Origin: Hymenobacter aerilatus
Lineage (GTDB): Bacteria; Bacteroidota; Bacteroidia; Cytophagales; Hymenobacteraceae
Assembly: GCF_022921095.1 (NCBI RefSeq)
Contig: NZ_CP095053.1
Location: 4,072,501-4,136,500, forward strand
DNA length: 64,000 nt
Reading direction: 5' to 3'
Numbering within the stretch: position 1 is the stretch's first letter; each line of letters begins with the position of its first letter. This document shows, one piece after another, positions 52,861-59,797 of this stretch. The position numbers were made by a program, and so were the translations under genes. Under the pieces are notes generated by a model. It was given only the letters and a program-made list of their open reading frames with translations. It was not told the DNA's origin and did not search any database.

Positions 52861-53826
52861 CTAGTATGCGCCTTTCACACGCATGGACAGTTTGTAGATT
52901 CCTTTAGAAGCTGTGATGAACAGCATTTTGCGGTCTTTGCCGGCAAAGCAGATGTTGCCGGTCCACTCTTCGGGCACGTCGAAGTGAGCGATTTTCTGGC
53001 CGGCTGCACTGTACACAGTCACGCCGTGGCCGGTGAGGTACACGTTGCCTTTTTCGTCCAGGGTCATGCCATCGGAGCCCATCTCGGCAAACAGCTGCTT
53101 GTCGGTGAGGCGGCCATCGGAGCCGAACTGGTAGCGGTAGGTTTTGTCGCCATCAATGTCGGCTACGTAGAGGTAGCGGCCGTCGGGGGTGCCGATGATG
53201 CCGTTAGGCTTGCGCATTTGGTCGTCTACCACTACCGGCTGGCTCTGGCCGGGCGTTAGCAAAAACACCTTCTGTCCTACCATATCGGGGCTGGTGTGCG
53301 TCCAGTAGTCGCGCTGGTAGTAGGGATCGGTGAAGTAGATATTGCCGGTTTTGGGGTGCGCCCACACGTCGTTGGGGCCATTCAGGCGCTTGCCGTCGAC
53401 GTCTTTTACCAGCACTTGCACCTTCTTGTTTTCGGGGTTGATGGACCAGAGCTGGTTATGTTCGTCGGCGCAGGCGAGTAGCTGGCCTTTGGCGTCGAAA
53501 TACATACCGTTGGCCCGCCCGGCATCGGCCATAAACAACGACAGCTTACCCTGGGTGTCGTATTGCCAGATGGTATTGTTGGGCTGATCGGTGAAAAATA
53601 CGTTGCCCTGGCGGTCTACGGCTGGTCCTTCCGTGAACTTGAATTGCTGGGCAATAAGCTGGGGCGTGGCAGACTCGGCCACCAACTGCGTGGTTTGGTT
53701 GTCGGGTGTATCCATAGGTATAGTATCCGTAGCTAGCGTGCGTTTGGTTACGGCGAAGGCCGACAGCGCCAACGAGACAACCACTACAGCAACCGGCAAT
53801 AACCTACCGTTTTTTGTCCATTTCAT
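52861..53826 (-). CDS. SMP-30/gluconolactonase-family protein
   Basis: Exported six-bladed beta-propeller of 321 aa with a signal-anchor (LLPVAVVVVSLALSAFA) after the ATG at 53826. Typical propeller features: FTEGPAVDRQGNVFFTD, a metal site NGPNDVWAHPKTGNIYFTDP and KPNGIIGTPDGRYLYVADID with Asn/Asp ligands, and GSDGMTLDEKGNVYL. The family includes gluconolactonases that hydrolyse sugar lactones. The longer frame to 53883 lacks a better start. Confidence 0.88.
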   Translation of the reverse strand: MKWTKNGRLLPVAVVVVSLALSAFAVTKRTLATDTIPMDTPDNQTTQLVAESATPQLIAQQFKFTEGPAVDRQGNVFFTDQPNNTIWQYDTQGKLSLFMADAGRANGMYFDAKGQLLACADEHNQLWSINPENKKVQVLVKDVDGKRLNGPNDVWAHPKTGNIYFTDPYYQRDYWTHTSPDMVGQKVFLLTPGQSQPVVVDDQMRKPNGIIGTPDGRYLYVADIDGDKTYRYQFGSDGRLTDKQLFAEMGSDGMTLDEKGNVYLTGHGVTVYSAAGQKIAHFDVPEEWTGNICFAGKDRKMLFITASKGIYKLSMRVKGAY

Positions 53827-53886
53827 ATGCAATATGTCAGGATTTTGTAATTCATTCGGAGACTTCTGAGCGACATTTACCACATC

Positions 53887-54010
53887 ATTCTACACCCAAT
53901 ACGTCCCCAGCTTTTGCTTGGCCGCTTCGCTCAGGCGCACGGCTCAGCGCGCAGAGGGCAAAGAGCAGCACATAGGTGAAAACGCCTTGGAAGTCGGGTA
54001 GATGCTATAT
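53887..54010 (-). pseudogene. Possible decayed gene remnant upstream of the SMP-30 gene
   Basis: On the minus strand two short segments look protein-like but are in different frames: LPDFQGVFTYVLLFALCALSRA, resembling a membrane helix with a loop before it, and RLSEAAKQKLGTYWV followed by a stop, resembling a transporter C-terminus. The frame changes around 53940. It could be the tail of a membrane transporter gene that decayed; the evidence is weak. Confidence 0.3.
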
Positions 54011-54116
54011 ACCATACCGCAGCAAGTCAGTTGCCTGAACATACAAGAAACCTGCGAAATTGATCAAGTGCGACGTGCCTAGCGCCTACCCTAACCGTTC
54101 CGCGTATCTTTAGGGC

Positions 54117-55148
54117 ATGACGACAGCTTCTCCTATCCAAACGGGTTTGCTGGCCTACGGTATGTCGGGCCAGATTTTTCAGGCGCCTTTTGTAGCCGCT
54201 CATCCTGGTTTTGTGCTGCGCGCTGTAGTGGAGCGCCACCAGCAGCGTGCCACCCAGGCCTACCCTACCCTCCAGAGCTACCCTAGCGTAGAGGCCATGC
54301 TAGCCGACCCGGCGTTAGAACTGGTGATTGTGAACACGCCCAATAATACGCACGTGGACCTAGCTACCCAGGCCTTGCAAGCAGGCAAACACGTGCTGGT
54401 AGAAAAGCCAGTGGCCATCACCACCGCCGAGCTGGAAGGGCTCCTGGACCTGGCGCAGCAAAAAAACCGGCATTTTCTGGCCTACCAAAACCGCCGCTGG
54501 GACAGCGACTTTCTGGCCGTGCGGGACGTGGTGGAAAGCGGGGAGCTAGGCAAGCTGCACGAGGTACATTTTCGCTACGACCGGTTCAGAACGCCCCTCA
54601 ATACCAAGACATTCAAGGAAGAGCCTGGTCCTGGCGCCGGCTTGTTTTACGACCTGGGGCCGCACCTGCTCGACCAGGCTATCAGCTTATTTGGAGCGCC
54701 GCTTAGCTGCACCAAGACTCTGACTAGCCACCGCCCCCACTCCCGGGTAGACGACTACTTTCACCTGCACCTGCGCTACCCTGAGGGGCTGGAGGTGTTT
54801 CTGACCAGCGGCCTGCTCGTTGCGCAACCGGGCCCAGCGTTCGTGTTGCATGGCACGCGCGGCAGCTTCAGCAAGATGCGCGCCGATGCACAGGAGGCCC
54901 AGCTCCAAGCCGGTATGGGCCCCACCGAGCCCAGCTTTGGTCATGAAGTACCCGAGCACGCCGGCCGTCTCACGCTGGCCGCTCCCGGCACCGACAAGCT
55001 TACGACCACCCCCTACCCCAGCCAGCCAAGCAATTACCTGGGCTTATTTGAAGCCGTTTTTCAGACCATTCGCAACGGTGCTCCCTACCCCGTTCGGCCC
55101 GAAGAGTTGCGCACTCAATTGGCCTTGCTAGAGCAGCCGGCCAGCTAA
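54117..55148 (+). CDS. Gfo/Idh/MocA-family oxidoreductase
   Basis: NAD(P)-dependent oxidoreductase of 343 aa. The Rossmann N-terminus is GLLAYGMSGQIFQAPFVAAH (a variant GxGxxG), then LVIVNTPNNTHVDLATQALQAGKHVLVEKPVA, the classic EKP motif of the family. The C-terminal alpha/beta domain includes LGPHLLDQAI. Such enzymes oxidise or epimerise sugars or inositols. TATCTTTA 4 nt before the ATG is a near-match to the -7 element, another candidate leaderless start. A hairpin follows the gene. Confidence 0.9.
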   Translation: MTTASPIQTGLLAYGMSGQIFQAPFVAAHPGFVLRAVVERHQQRATQAYPTLQSYPSVEAMLADPALELVIVNTPNNTHVDLATQALQAGKHVLVEKPVAITTAELEGLLDLAQQKNRHFLAYQNRRWDSDFLAVRDVVESGELGKLHEVHFRYDRFRTPLNTKTFKEEPGPGAGLFYDLGPHLLDQAISLFGAPLSCTKTLTSHRPHSRVDDYFHLHLRYPEGLEVFLTSGLLVAQPGPAFVLHGTRGSFSKMRADAQEAQLQAGMGPTEPSFGHEVPEHAGRLTLAAPGTDKLTTTPYPSQPSNYLGLFEAVFQTIRNGAPYPVRPEELRTQLALLEQPAS

Positions 55149-55169
55149 GCAGCAAACAGCTCAGCAAAG

Positions 55170-55201
55170 CTTCCCCCTCTTCTTTTTTGGAGAGGGGGAA
55201 G
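55170..55201 (+). terminator. Possible terminator between the oxidoreductase and Rrf2 genes
   Basis: Arms of 11 bp (CTTCCCCCTCT at 55170-55180 and AGAGGGGGAAG at 55191-55201) around a loop containing TTTTTT. There is no T-run after the second arm, so it is a hairpin but perhaps not a classical terminator. Confidence 0.5.
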
Positions 55202-55261
55202 GGAGTGAGGCACCCCGGTCTTACAATTAAAACAGCAGGCCGTGTAAAACATTTTGCCCAG

Positions 55262-55269
55262 TATATTTG
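55262..55269 (+). promoter_or_regulatory. Bacteroidota -7 element of the Rrf2 gene
   Basis: TATATTTG, 26 nt before the ATG at 55296, and overlapping the first arm of the palindrome at 55268-55286. Confidence 0.6.
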
Positions 55270-55286
55270 TAACCTATATTGTTACA
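55268..55286 (+). promoter_or_regulatory. Palindromic operator overlapping the Rrf2 promoter
   Basis: TGTAAC and GTTACA, exact inverse complements separated by 7 nt. The palindrome lies on the expected transcription start of the Rrf2-family gene, so autorepression is the simplest reading. The related TAACCG...CGGTTA sequence at 55871-55891, before the next gene, may be a weaker second site. Confidence 0.65.
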
Positions 55287-55295
55287 CACTTTATC

Positions 55296-55757
55296 ATGAA
55301 CACCCGCTTCGTTGTTGCTACGCATATTTTGGCCTATCTGGCCCGCGCCAATGGGCAGCCGGTCTCCTCGGAGGTAGTGGCGAAGAGCGTGGGCACGCAC
55401 CCCGTGGTAGTGCGCCGCCTGCTGGGCGATTTGCGCCGGGCTGGCCTGGTGCGCACGCAGCTGGGCACGGGTGGCGGCGCCCTGTTAAACCAGCCATTGG
55501 AGCGCATCACGCTGCTGGATGTGCTGCACGCCATGCTAGAGCCCGAAGCTGATCTGTTTGCCGTCAACAACACCAACCCCAACGCTGGCTGCGACGTGGG
55601 CCGCGTTATCAGCGACTCGCTTGATGATTTGCTCGGCCCAGCAAAAAAGGCCATGCAAGCGGCCCTGGCGGCTGTACCGCTCACAGAAGTAATCCGTCAG
55701 ATACGCCTGCGCCTCGCCGATGAAGGCTGCGGCTGCTCGGCAGAGCCCGACAACTGA
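55296..55757 (+). CDS. Rrf2-family transcriptional regulator
   Basis: DNA-binding protein of 153 aa with an N-terminal winged helix (NTRFVVATHILAYLA; SSEVVAKSVGTHPVVVRRLLGDLRRAGLV; LGTGGGALL as wing) and a helical tail. Three cysteines, C99 (NAGCDVG), C145 and C147 (GCGCS), could bind an Fe-S cluster or respond to redox, unlike the spacing of IscR. Start at 55296 is preferred over an in-frame ATG at 55254 that precedes the -7 element. Likely autoregulated through the adjacent palindrome. Confidence 0.86.
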   Translation: MNTRFVVATHILAYLARANGQPVSSEVVAKSVGTHPVVVRRLLGDLRRAGLVRTQLGTGGGALLNQPLERITLLDVLHAMLEPEADLFAVNNTNPNAGCDVGRVISDSLDDLLGPAKKAMQAALAAVPLTEVIRQIRLRLADEGCGCSAEPDN

Positions 55758-55870
55758 TGACCATTTTCAGTGTTTTAGCCCCTGCGGTAAAGTAAATGCC
55801 GCTCCTAAACGTCAGCCTAGTTGTAAGGTGCACATACCCCTTGGTCCTGGCTACTTATTGCCTCTAACTG

Positions 55871-55891
55871 TAACCGTTATGATTACGGTTA
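55871..55891 (+). promoter_or_regulatory. Inverted repeat before the mini biotinyl/lipoyl gene
   Basis: TAACCG and CGGTTA separated by 9 nt, about 18 nt before the ATG at 55909. Its flank TGTAAC (55869-55874) repeats the left half of the Rrf2 operator, so it may be bound by the same regulator. Confidence 0.35.
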
Positions 55892-55908
55892 TCCTTTTTC
55901 CCCACATT

Positions 55909-56301
55909 ATGAAAAAAACTCTGGGGTTCTTCTTTATCCCGCTGGCCGCGATTGGCAGCCTTACCCTACCCCATTGGCTACATCCTCATGCGGCTGTGCC
56001 GGCGGCTACAGTCACTGCTACTCCGGCCACTATGCCCCTGGTGGCTACAGGACAAGCCATTGCAGCAGGCGTACGAGGCCGTTTGTGGCAGCTCTACGTG
56101 GTACCGGGCCAGCATGTGCGCCGGGGCGAGGTACTCGCCAAGATGGCCTCTACCCTACCCACGCAGGGCTCAGCACCGGCCGCTCTGGGCTTCGAGTACG
56201 TGGTAGCACCCACCGATGGCACCATTGCCGCTACCCTAGCCGAAACCGGCACCTACCTCGCCGCCACCGAAACAGTGCTATTGCTGTTACCCACCAACTA
56301 A
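55909..56301 (+). CDS. Exported mini biotinyl/lipoyl-domain protein (HlyD-like)
   Basis: Protein of 130 aa: a signal-anchor (KKTLGFFFIPLAAIGSLTL) followed by a single HlyD/lipoyl-like domain (AAGVRGRLWQLYVVPGQHVRRGEVLAKM; EYVVAPTDGTIAATLAETGTYL). The usual membrane-fusion protein parts (coiled-coil hairpin, beta barrel) are missing, so it is either a truncated adaptor or a stand-alone small domain protein. ATG at 55909 is chosen. It follows the Rrf2 gene by 151 bp in the same direction and precedes an acyl carrier protein. Confidence 0.65.
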   Translation: MKKTLGFFFIPLAAIGSLTLPHWLHPHAAVPAATVTATPATMPLVATGQAIAAGVRGRLWQLYVVPGQHVRRGEVLAKMASTLPTQGSAPAALGFEYVVAPTDGTIAATLAETGTYLAATETVLLLLPTN

Positions 56302-56401
56302 CGGAAGCAAACACGTCACTTTTTCAACCGCGACTATACCAAACCAGTACTTTCCGGGCGTTACATACCCGCTATTTGTTTACCCTTTTCTTGCTTTTCT
56401 G

Positions 56402-56662
56402 ATGGAACAACTTGTCCGCCAGCAAGTAGAGCGCCTGCTTCGTCGGAAGGGGCGCCGCACTACCCAGCCCTTGCTCCCTACCTCCCGCCTGGCCGAGGAT
56501 ATCGGGCTGGACTCGATTGAAACCGTGGAGCTGGTGATTGATCTGGAGCACCGCTTTCATATCCAGATACCAGACCCCGAGGTGGAAACCCTGCGTACTG
56601 TGCAGCACGTGCTGGACTGCGTAGACCACCACCTGAGCAGCCACCACCTAGCCGTAGCCTAA
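56402..56662 (+). CDS. Acyl carrier protein
   Basis: Phosphopantetheine-binding protein of 86 aa. The modification motif is DSIE at 37-40 (Ser38), in the sequence AEDIGLDSIETVELV. The usual DSL is DSI here. The N-terminus is basic (QQVERLLRRKGRRT) and differs from the acidic fatty-acid ACP, so it may serve a specialised acyl pathway. No ketosynthase or other acyl-synthesis genes are adjacent. The gene is followed by a terminator shared with the convergent PPK2 gene. Confidence 0.82.
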   Translation: MEQLVRQQVERLLRRKGRRTTQPLLPTSRLAEDIGLDSIETVELVIDLEHRFHIQIPDPEVETLRTVQHVLDCVDHHLSSHHLAVA

Positions 56663-56669
56663 CGCCGCG

Positions 56670-56712
56670 GCAAACTGACCCGCCCGCGGCTACTCCGGGC
56701 GGGTCAGTTTGC
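56670..56712. terminator. Bidirectional terminator overlapping the ppk2 3' end
   Basis: A perfect 17-bp stem (56670-56686 and 56696-56712) with a 9-nt loop. The last codons of the PPK2 gene and its stop lie in the loop and right arm. Confidence 0.88.
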
Positions 56713-57463
56713 TTTCGGGGTAGGCAGGGTCCATCTCCGCCAGGGCATCGCGCAGGGTGCGCGCCACCTCGTAGGCGGTATACCATTTTTGATCGGCGGG
56801 TAGAATGTGCCACGGACACGTAGGCGGGCTGCACTGGCGAAACACATCCTGATATACGCGACGGTACTCGGGCCACTGCTTGGTCTTTTGGTCGTCGCCG
56901 GGCTCGTATTTCCACTGTTTGCTGGGGTTGCTCACGCGGTCCGCCAAGCGCTCCTCCTGTTCCTTTTCGGATACATTCAGGTAAAACTTCAGGACCGTAG
57001 TGCCGGCCTGCTGTAATAGCTTCTCGAAGTGGTTGATAGCCTCGAAGCGTTGTTTGGCTGTGGCGTCGTCTATCAAGCCCACTACGCGGGTGATGAGCAC
57101 GTCCTCGTAGTGCGAGCGGTTGAAAACGTGCACCATGCCATGCCCGGGGGTACGCTGATGGATGCGCCACAGAAAATCGTGGGCCAGCTCTTCTTTAGTG
57201 GGCTCCTTGAAAGAGTAGACCCGCACGCCCTGGGGATTGATACCGCTAAACACGCGCCGAATCAGGCCGTCTTTACCGCTGGCATCCATGCCCTGCAAGA
57301 CTACCAGAATACTGCGCTTATTCTCGGCATATAAGCGCTCTTGCCACTCCACCAGCTCCTCCCTGATTTTGCGCATCTCGCGCTTGGTTTCAGCCTTATG
57401 CATGTGCTTGGGGGCGCGGGTAGGCAGCTTGGTCAGGTCGACGTCGGGAAGGGTAGAACTCAT
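56690..57463 (-). CDS. Polyphosphate kinase 2 family protein
   Basis: P-loop kinase of 257 aa that moves phosphate between polyphosphate and nucleotides (NDP or NMP). Motifs: Walker A GMDASGKDG, lid RRVFSGINPQGVRV, Walker B-like VFNRSHYEDVLI, and a conserved FYLNVSEKEQEERL segment. It is a one-domain protein, so the class (I, II or III) cannot be settled by length alone. ATG at 57463 is chosen; the frame extends to 57496. Its last residues overlap the terminator stem. Confidence 0.9.
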   Translation of the reverse strand: MSSTLPDVDLTKLPTRAPKHMHKAETKREMRKIREELVEWQERLYAENKRSILVVLQGMDASGKDGLIRRVFSGINPQGVRVYSFKEPTKEELAHDFLWRIHQRTPGHGMVHVFNRSHYEDVLITRVVGLIDDATAKQRFEAINHFEKLLQQAGTTVLKFYLNVSEKEQEERLADRVSNPSKQWKYEPGDDQKTKQWPEYRRVYQDVFRQCSPPTCPWHILPADQKWYTAYEVARTLRDALAEMDPAYPESKLTRPE

Positions 57464-57505
57464 GGCGGGGTGCTTGGGTGGAAAACGGGATGGCAATTAA
57501 AGGCT

Positions 57506-58159
57506 TCAGCGCAACGGGGTAGTGCTACCCAGCGCGGCCAGCGTTACGGGTCCTTCCGACACGTATTGCAGCCGCGCTGGTAGGCCGGCTTCGTCCAGGT
57601 CGTCGAGCAGCGCCCGCCCATCGGCTTCCAGCTTATACGAGTCGATGGTAGTGGCGATGACCGTGACGGGCCGGGTCGGCAGGGCTTTGAGGGTAGCGCG
57701 ACGGTCTATTTCGGGCGGAAATACGGCGGCGTACAGAATCAGGCGGTCATAGTGGGTGCGCTGGCCGGCCAGCCAGCGCGCCGCCGCGGCACCGCCGTGC
57801 CCGCAGCCCAGCACCGTGATGGTCACATCGGGCGGGCATGCAGCCAGCACCTCCGCCGCCAGCGAGTCGAGGTAGTTGCTCAAGTCGGTCAGGTCGGGCA
57901 TCAGGTCGCCCACCGCAAACCAGTCGGCCCCAATGCGGCGCGGCCCTTGTCCGTCGGAGGGCAACCCGTAGCGCGACAGGGCCTCGGGCAGCACCAGCAG
58001 GCGCTCGGGCGTGTCGAGGGCCACTAGCTGCGCGACCAACTCCGGCACCGGCTGGTTTTCGCCGTGCAAGCAAAACCACACTTGTTGAATAGCAGGGCCT
58101 GACTCGCCCAACAGATAATAGCGTGCCGTGCGGGGAGTAGTAAACGTGATAGGCTGCAT
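57506..58159 (-). CDS. Esterase-like alpha/beta-hydrolase homologue lacking the nucleophile
   Basis: A 217-aa protein resembling the phospholipase/carboxylesterase (YpfH-like) family: FCLHGENQ near the N-terminus, RIGADWFAVGD, then VLGCGHGGAAAARWL where the normal nucleophile elbow is GxSxG. Here the serine position is Gly, and no GxxH catalytic histidine is seen near the C-terminus, although the fold-defining strands are in place. It may be a pseudoenzyme or use a different nucleophile. It lies 10 bp upstream of the ppk2 frame on the same strand. Confidence 0.7.
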   Translation of the reverse strand: MQPITFTTPRTARYYLLGESGPAIQQVWFCLHGENQPVPELVAQLVALDTPERLLVLPEALSRYGLPSDGQGPRRIGADWFAVGDLMPDLTDLSNYLDSLAAEVLAACPPDVTITVLGCGHGGAAAARWLAGQRTHYDRLILYAAVFPPEIDRRATLKALPTRPVTVIATTIDSYKLEADGRALLDDLDEAGLPARLQYVSEGPVTLAALGSTTPLR

Positions 58160-58469
58160 AGGCAGTGAAAATAGCGCAGTAGAAAGCAGAGCGGTAGTCG
58201 ATTGGCGTTGGACTTGTATTGCTATTCAAGACCAGCAGATTGCAGGAGCATCAGGGCCAAACCTTGAGGCCTATACGCAAAAATGGCGGTAACTGATAAG
58301 CTGAAGCATATAGTTTACCACCTCCAATAACCGCCAATATGGCATTATGAGAAAACAAAAACGGATCCGCAAGCGACATTATGGCTGCTTTATGCAGATT
58401 TTACGGATCTTATCCGGCTGGTATACCGTTTGATTATAGAGTATTGAAACTTAGAGAGAGGAAAACACC
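58160..58469 (+). promoter_or_regulatory. Long leader and promoter region of the Hsp20 gene
   Basis: 310 bp without a gene. It holds an inverted repeat TGGCGGT/ACCGCCA (58284-58290 and 58330-58336), a direct repeat ACGGATC around 58363 and 58403, and directly before the start a strong purine-rich ribosome-binding site (AGAGAGAGGA, 7-8 nt from the ATG), unusual for this window. Translational control of the heat-shock gene by leader folding is possible; no known RNA-thermometer motif is recognised. Confidence 0.4.
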
Positions 58470-58856
58470 ATGAATCTGATAAACAAAGAATTTATTCATA
58501 ACATCGCCCCGCAACTCGACCTGCTCAATACAATTGGCGGTGGTATTGCGCAGGCCATGCTGCGGGTAGATAAGCGCGAAAAGGGCGTGGTTATTCGGGT
58601 AGCGGCTCCTTCCATCAGCCCCGAAAACTTCCACGTGCTGCTGAACGACCGTAACCTGACCGTTTTCTGTGAATACCGTCATCAGCCCGACGACCAGTTG
58701 GCCGCACCGCTGTTCAACCAAACCCTGACCATCCCCACCGGCCTGGACCTGGAGCGCATTGACGCCGTGCACGAAGGCAACGAGCTGCGCATCCGCATCC
58801 CATACAATAGGGACAACGCCACCAAGCGGCGCGAAATCGACATTAAAATTCGCTAG
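58470..58856 (+). CDS. Hsp20/alpha-crystallin-family small heat shock protein
   Basis: ATP-independent chaperone of 128 aa. The alpha-crystallin domain spans from about residue 30 to 125 (VIRVAAPSISPENFHVLLNDRNLTVFCEY, LFNQTLTIPTGLDLERIDAVHEGNELRIRIPY). The N-terminal arm is short and hydrophobic and there is only a brief C-terminal extension ending DIKIR, so it may form small oligomers. The strong ribosome-binding site and a long leader suggest translational regulation. Terminator at 58878-58910. Confidence 0.9.
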   Translation: MNLINKEFIHNIAPQLDLLNTIGGGIAQAMLRVDKREKGVVIRVAAPSISPENFHVLLNDRNLTVFCEYRHQPDDQLAAPLFNQTLTIPTGLDLERIDAVHEGNELRIRIPYNRDNATKRREIDIKIR

Positions 58857-58877
58857 TACTCACTCCCTACCCTTACC

Positions 58878-58910
58878 AAAAGCCACCCCTACGGGTGGCT
58901 TTTTTGTTTT
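58878..58910 (+). terminator. Terminator after the Hsp20 gene
   Basis: An 11-12-bp stem (AAAAGCCACCC and its complement) with a 4-nt loop, followed by TTTTTTGTTTT. It ends just before the stop of the convergent membrane-protein gene. Confidence 0.93.
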
Positions 58911-58914
58911 AGTC

Positions 58915-59238
58915 TTACCCAAACAGCGGAATCAGCAACACGAAGCCCATCAGCAGCGACAGATAAAACCAGCCCATCAGCTGGCCCCGGTAGCGGCGTG
59001 GCAGCTGATTACTCAGCACCAGCACGGCCACTACCACCAGCAGCAAGTGTAGCAGCAGAAATACCACTGTCTTCACCCAGTTGCTGACAATGGTGTTTTC
59101 GGGCTGTAGCTGGTTGCTCTCACCCAGGCCCGACGTGGCAAACCGCAGCAGGTAGTACACTACCACCTCAAATGCCACGAACAGCCCAAGGCCCGCCAGC
59201 CACGTCAGAAAGCCGTTTTTTTCGGTTACATCAGCCAT
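58915..59238 (-). CDS. Small membrane protein of unknown function
   Basis: Protein of 107 aa with three hydrophobic stretches: WLAGLGLFVAFEVVVYYLLRF, then TVVFLLLHLLLVVVAVLVLS, then GWFYLSLLMGFVLLIPLF near the C-terminus. A polar loop between the first two contains NQLQPENTIVSN. No family recognised. The start at 59238 (MADVTEKNGF) lies just after the octamer arm of the composite repeat; a longer frame to 59337 would read through the repeat and is rejected. Confidence 0.62.
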   Translation of the reverse strand: MADVTEKNGFLTWLAGLGLFVAFEVVVYYLLRFATSGLGESNQLQPENTIVSNWVKTVVFLLLHLLLVVVAVLVLSNQLPRRYRGQLMGWFYLSLLMGFVLLIPLFG

Positions 59239-59240
59239 GG

Positions 59241-59436
59241 GATGTGAGTGGTGAGTAATGAAATTGTGAGTAAATATACGTGTGTCATCCTGAGCGCAGC
59301 GAAGGACCTTCTGCTCACAGAACGACCATCGTAACAACGACTCGTTCTGTGAGCAGAAGGTCTTTCGCGCTACTCAGGATGACGGACGCTTTGCAATTCA
59401 CCACCTCACAACTTCACTATTTCTCACCACTCACCT
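59241..59436. repeat. Composite inverted repeat: octamer arms around a TGTCATCCTGAGC core
   Basis: Outer octamers at left (GATGTGAG, TGGTGAGT, AATGAAAT, TGTGAGTA) and complementary ones at right (59395-59436) enclose a core with a long near-perfect stem: 21-bp arms, at about 59306-59326 and 59342-59362, match exactly. Loop CCATCGTAACAACGAC. The right arm encodes the last residues and the stop of the VF530 gene. It is the most complete copy in the window. Confidence 0.92.
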
Positions 59437-59680
59437 CTTTCGTGCGGGTGCGGATGTAGAGGTCTTCTACCTTGGTGCGGGCCCAGGGGGTGCGGCGCAG
59501 AAAGGTGAGGCTGGACTTGATGCTGGGATTGACGGCAAAGCAGTTGATGCGGATGCGCTCATCCAGCCCATCCCAGCCGTAGCGCGCTACCAGGTACTCC
59601 AGAATCTGGGCCAGCGTAACGCCGTGCAGTTCCCGGATGAGGTGGCCGTTTTCGTCGCGGGCTTCAGAGGAGGATGACAT
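59417..59680 (-). CDS. VF530-family (DUF2132) protein
   Basis: A protein of 87 aa in the VF530/DUF2132 family, a compact DNA-binding-like fold: LHGVTLAQILEYLVARYGWDGLDERIRINCF, then NPSIKSSLTFLRRTPWARTKVEDLYI. ATG at 59680 (MSSSSEAR) is chosen; 59686 adds two residues. A longer frame to 59959 is antisense to the GH25 gene and rejected. The C-terminal GEK and TAG stop come from the octamer repeat arm, so the last residues may not be ancestral. Confidence 0.87.
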   Translation of the reverse strand: MSSSSEARDENGHLIRELHGVTLAQILEYLVARYGWDGLDERIRINCFAVNPSIKSSLTFLRRTPWARTKVEDLYIRTRTKEVSGEK

Positions 59681-59797
59681 AGGCATAGCAGTGCATAGGA
59701 AAGGCGCACTGACCGAAAGATACGCACCCAAGCAAAAAAACGCATTTTTTACCCGCTGCCGGGTACCACCGCGTCGAAATCCTGCGTTACTTTCGGT

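Noticed and set aside
46250..59436. Insertion sequences or transposon ends
   Set aside because: No transposase is present and no consistent target duplication is visible; only non-coding repeats are seen.
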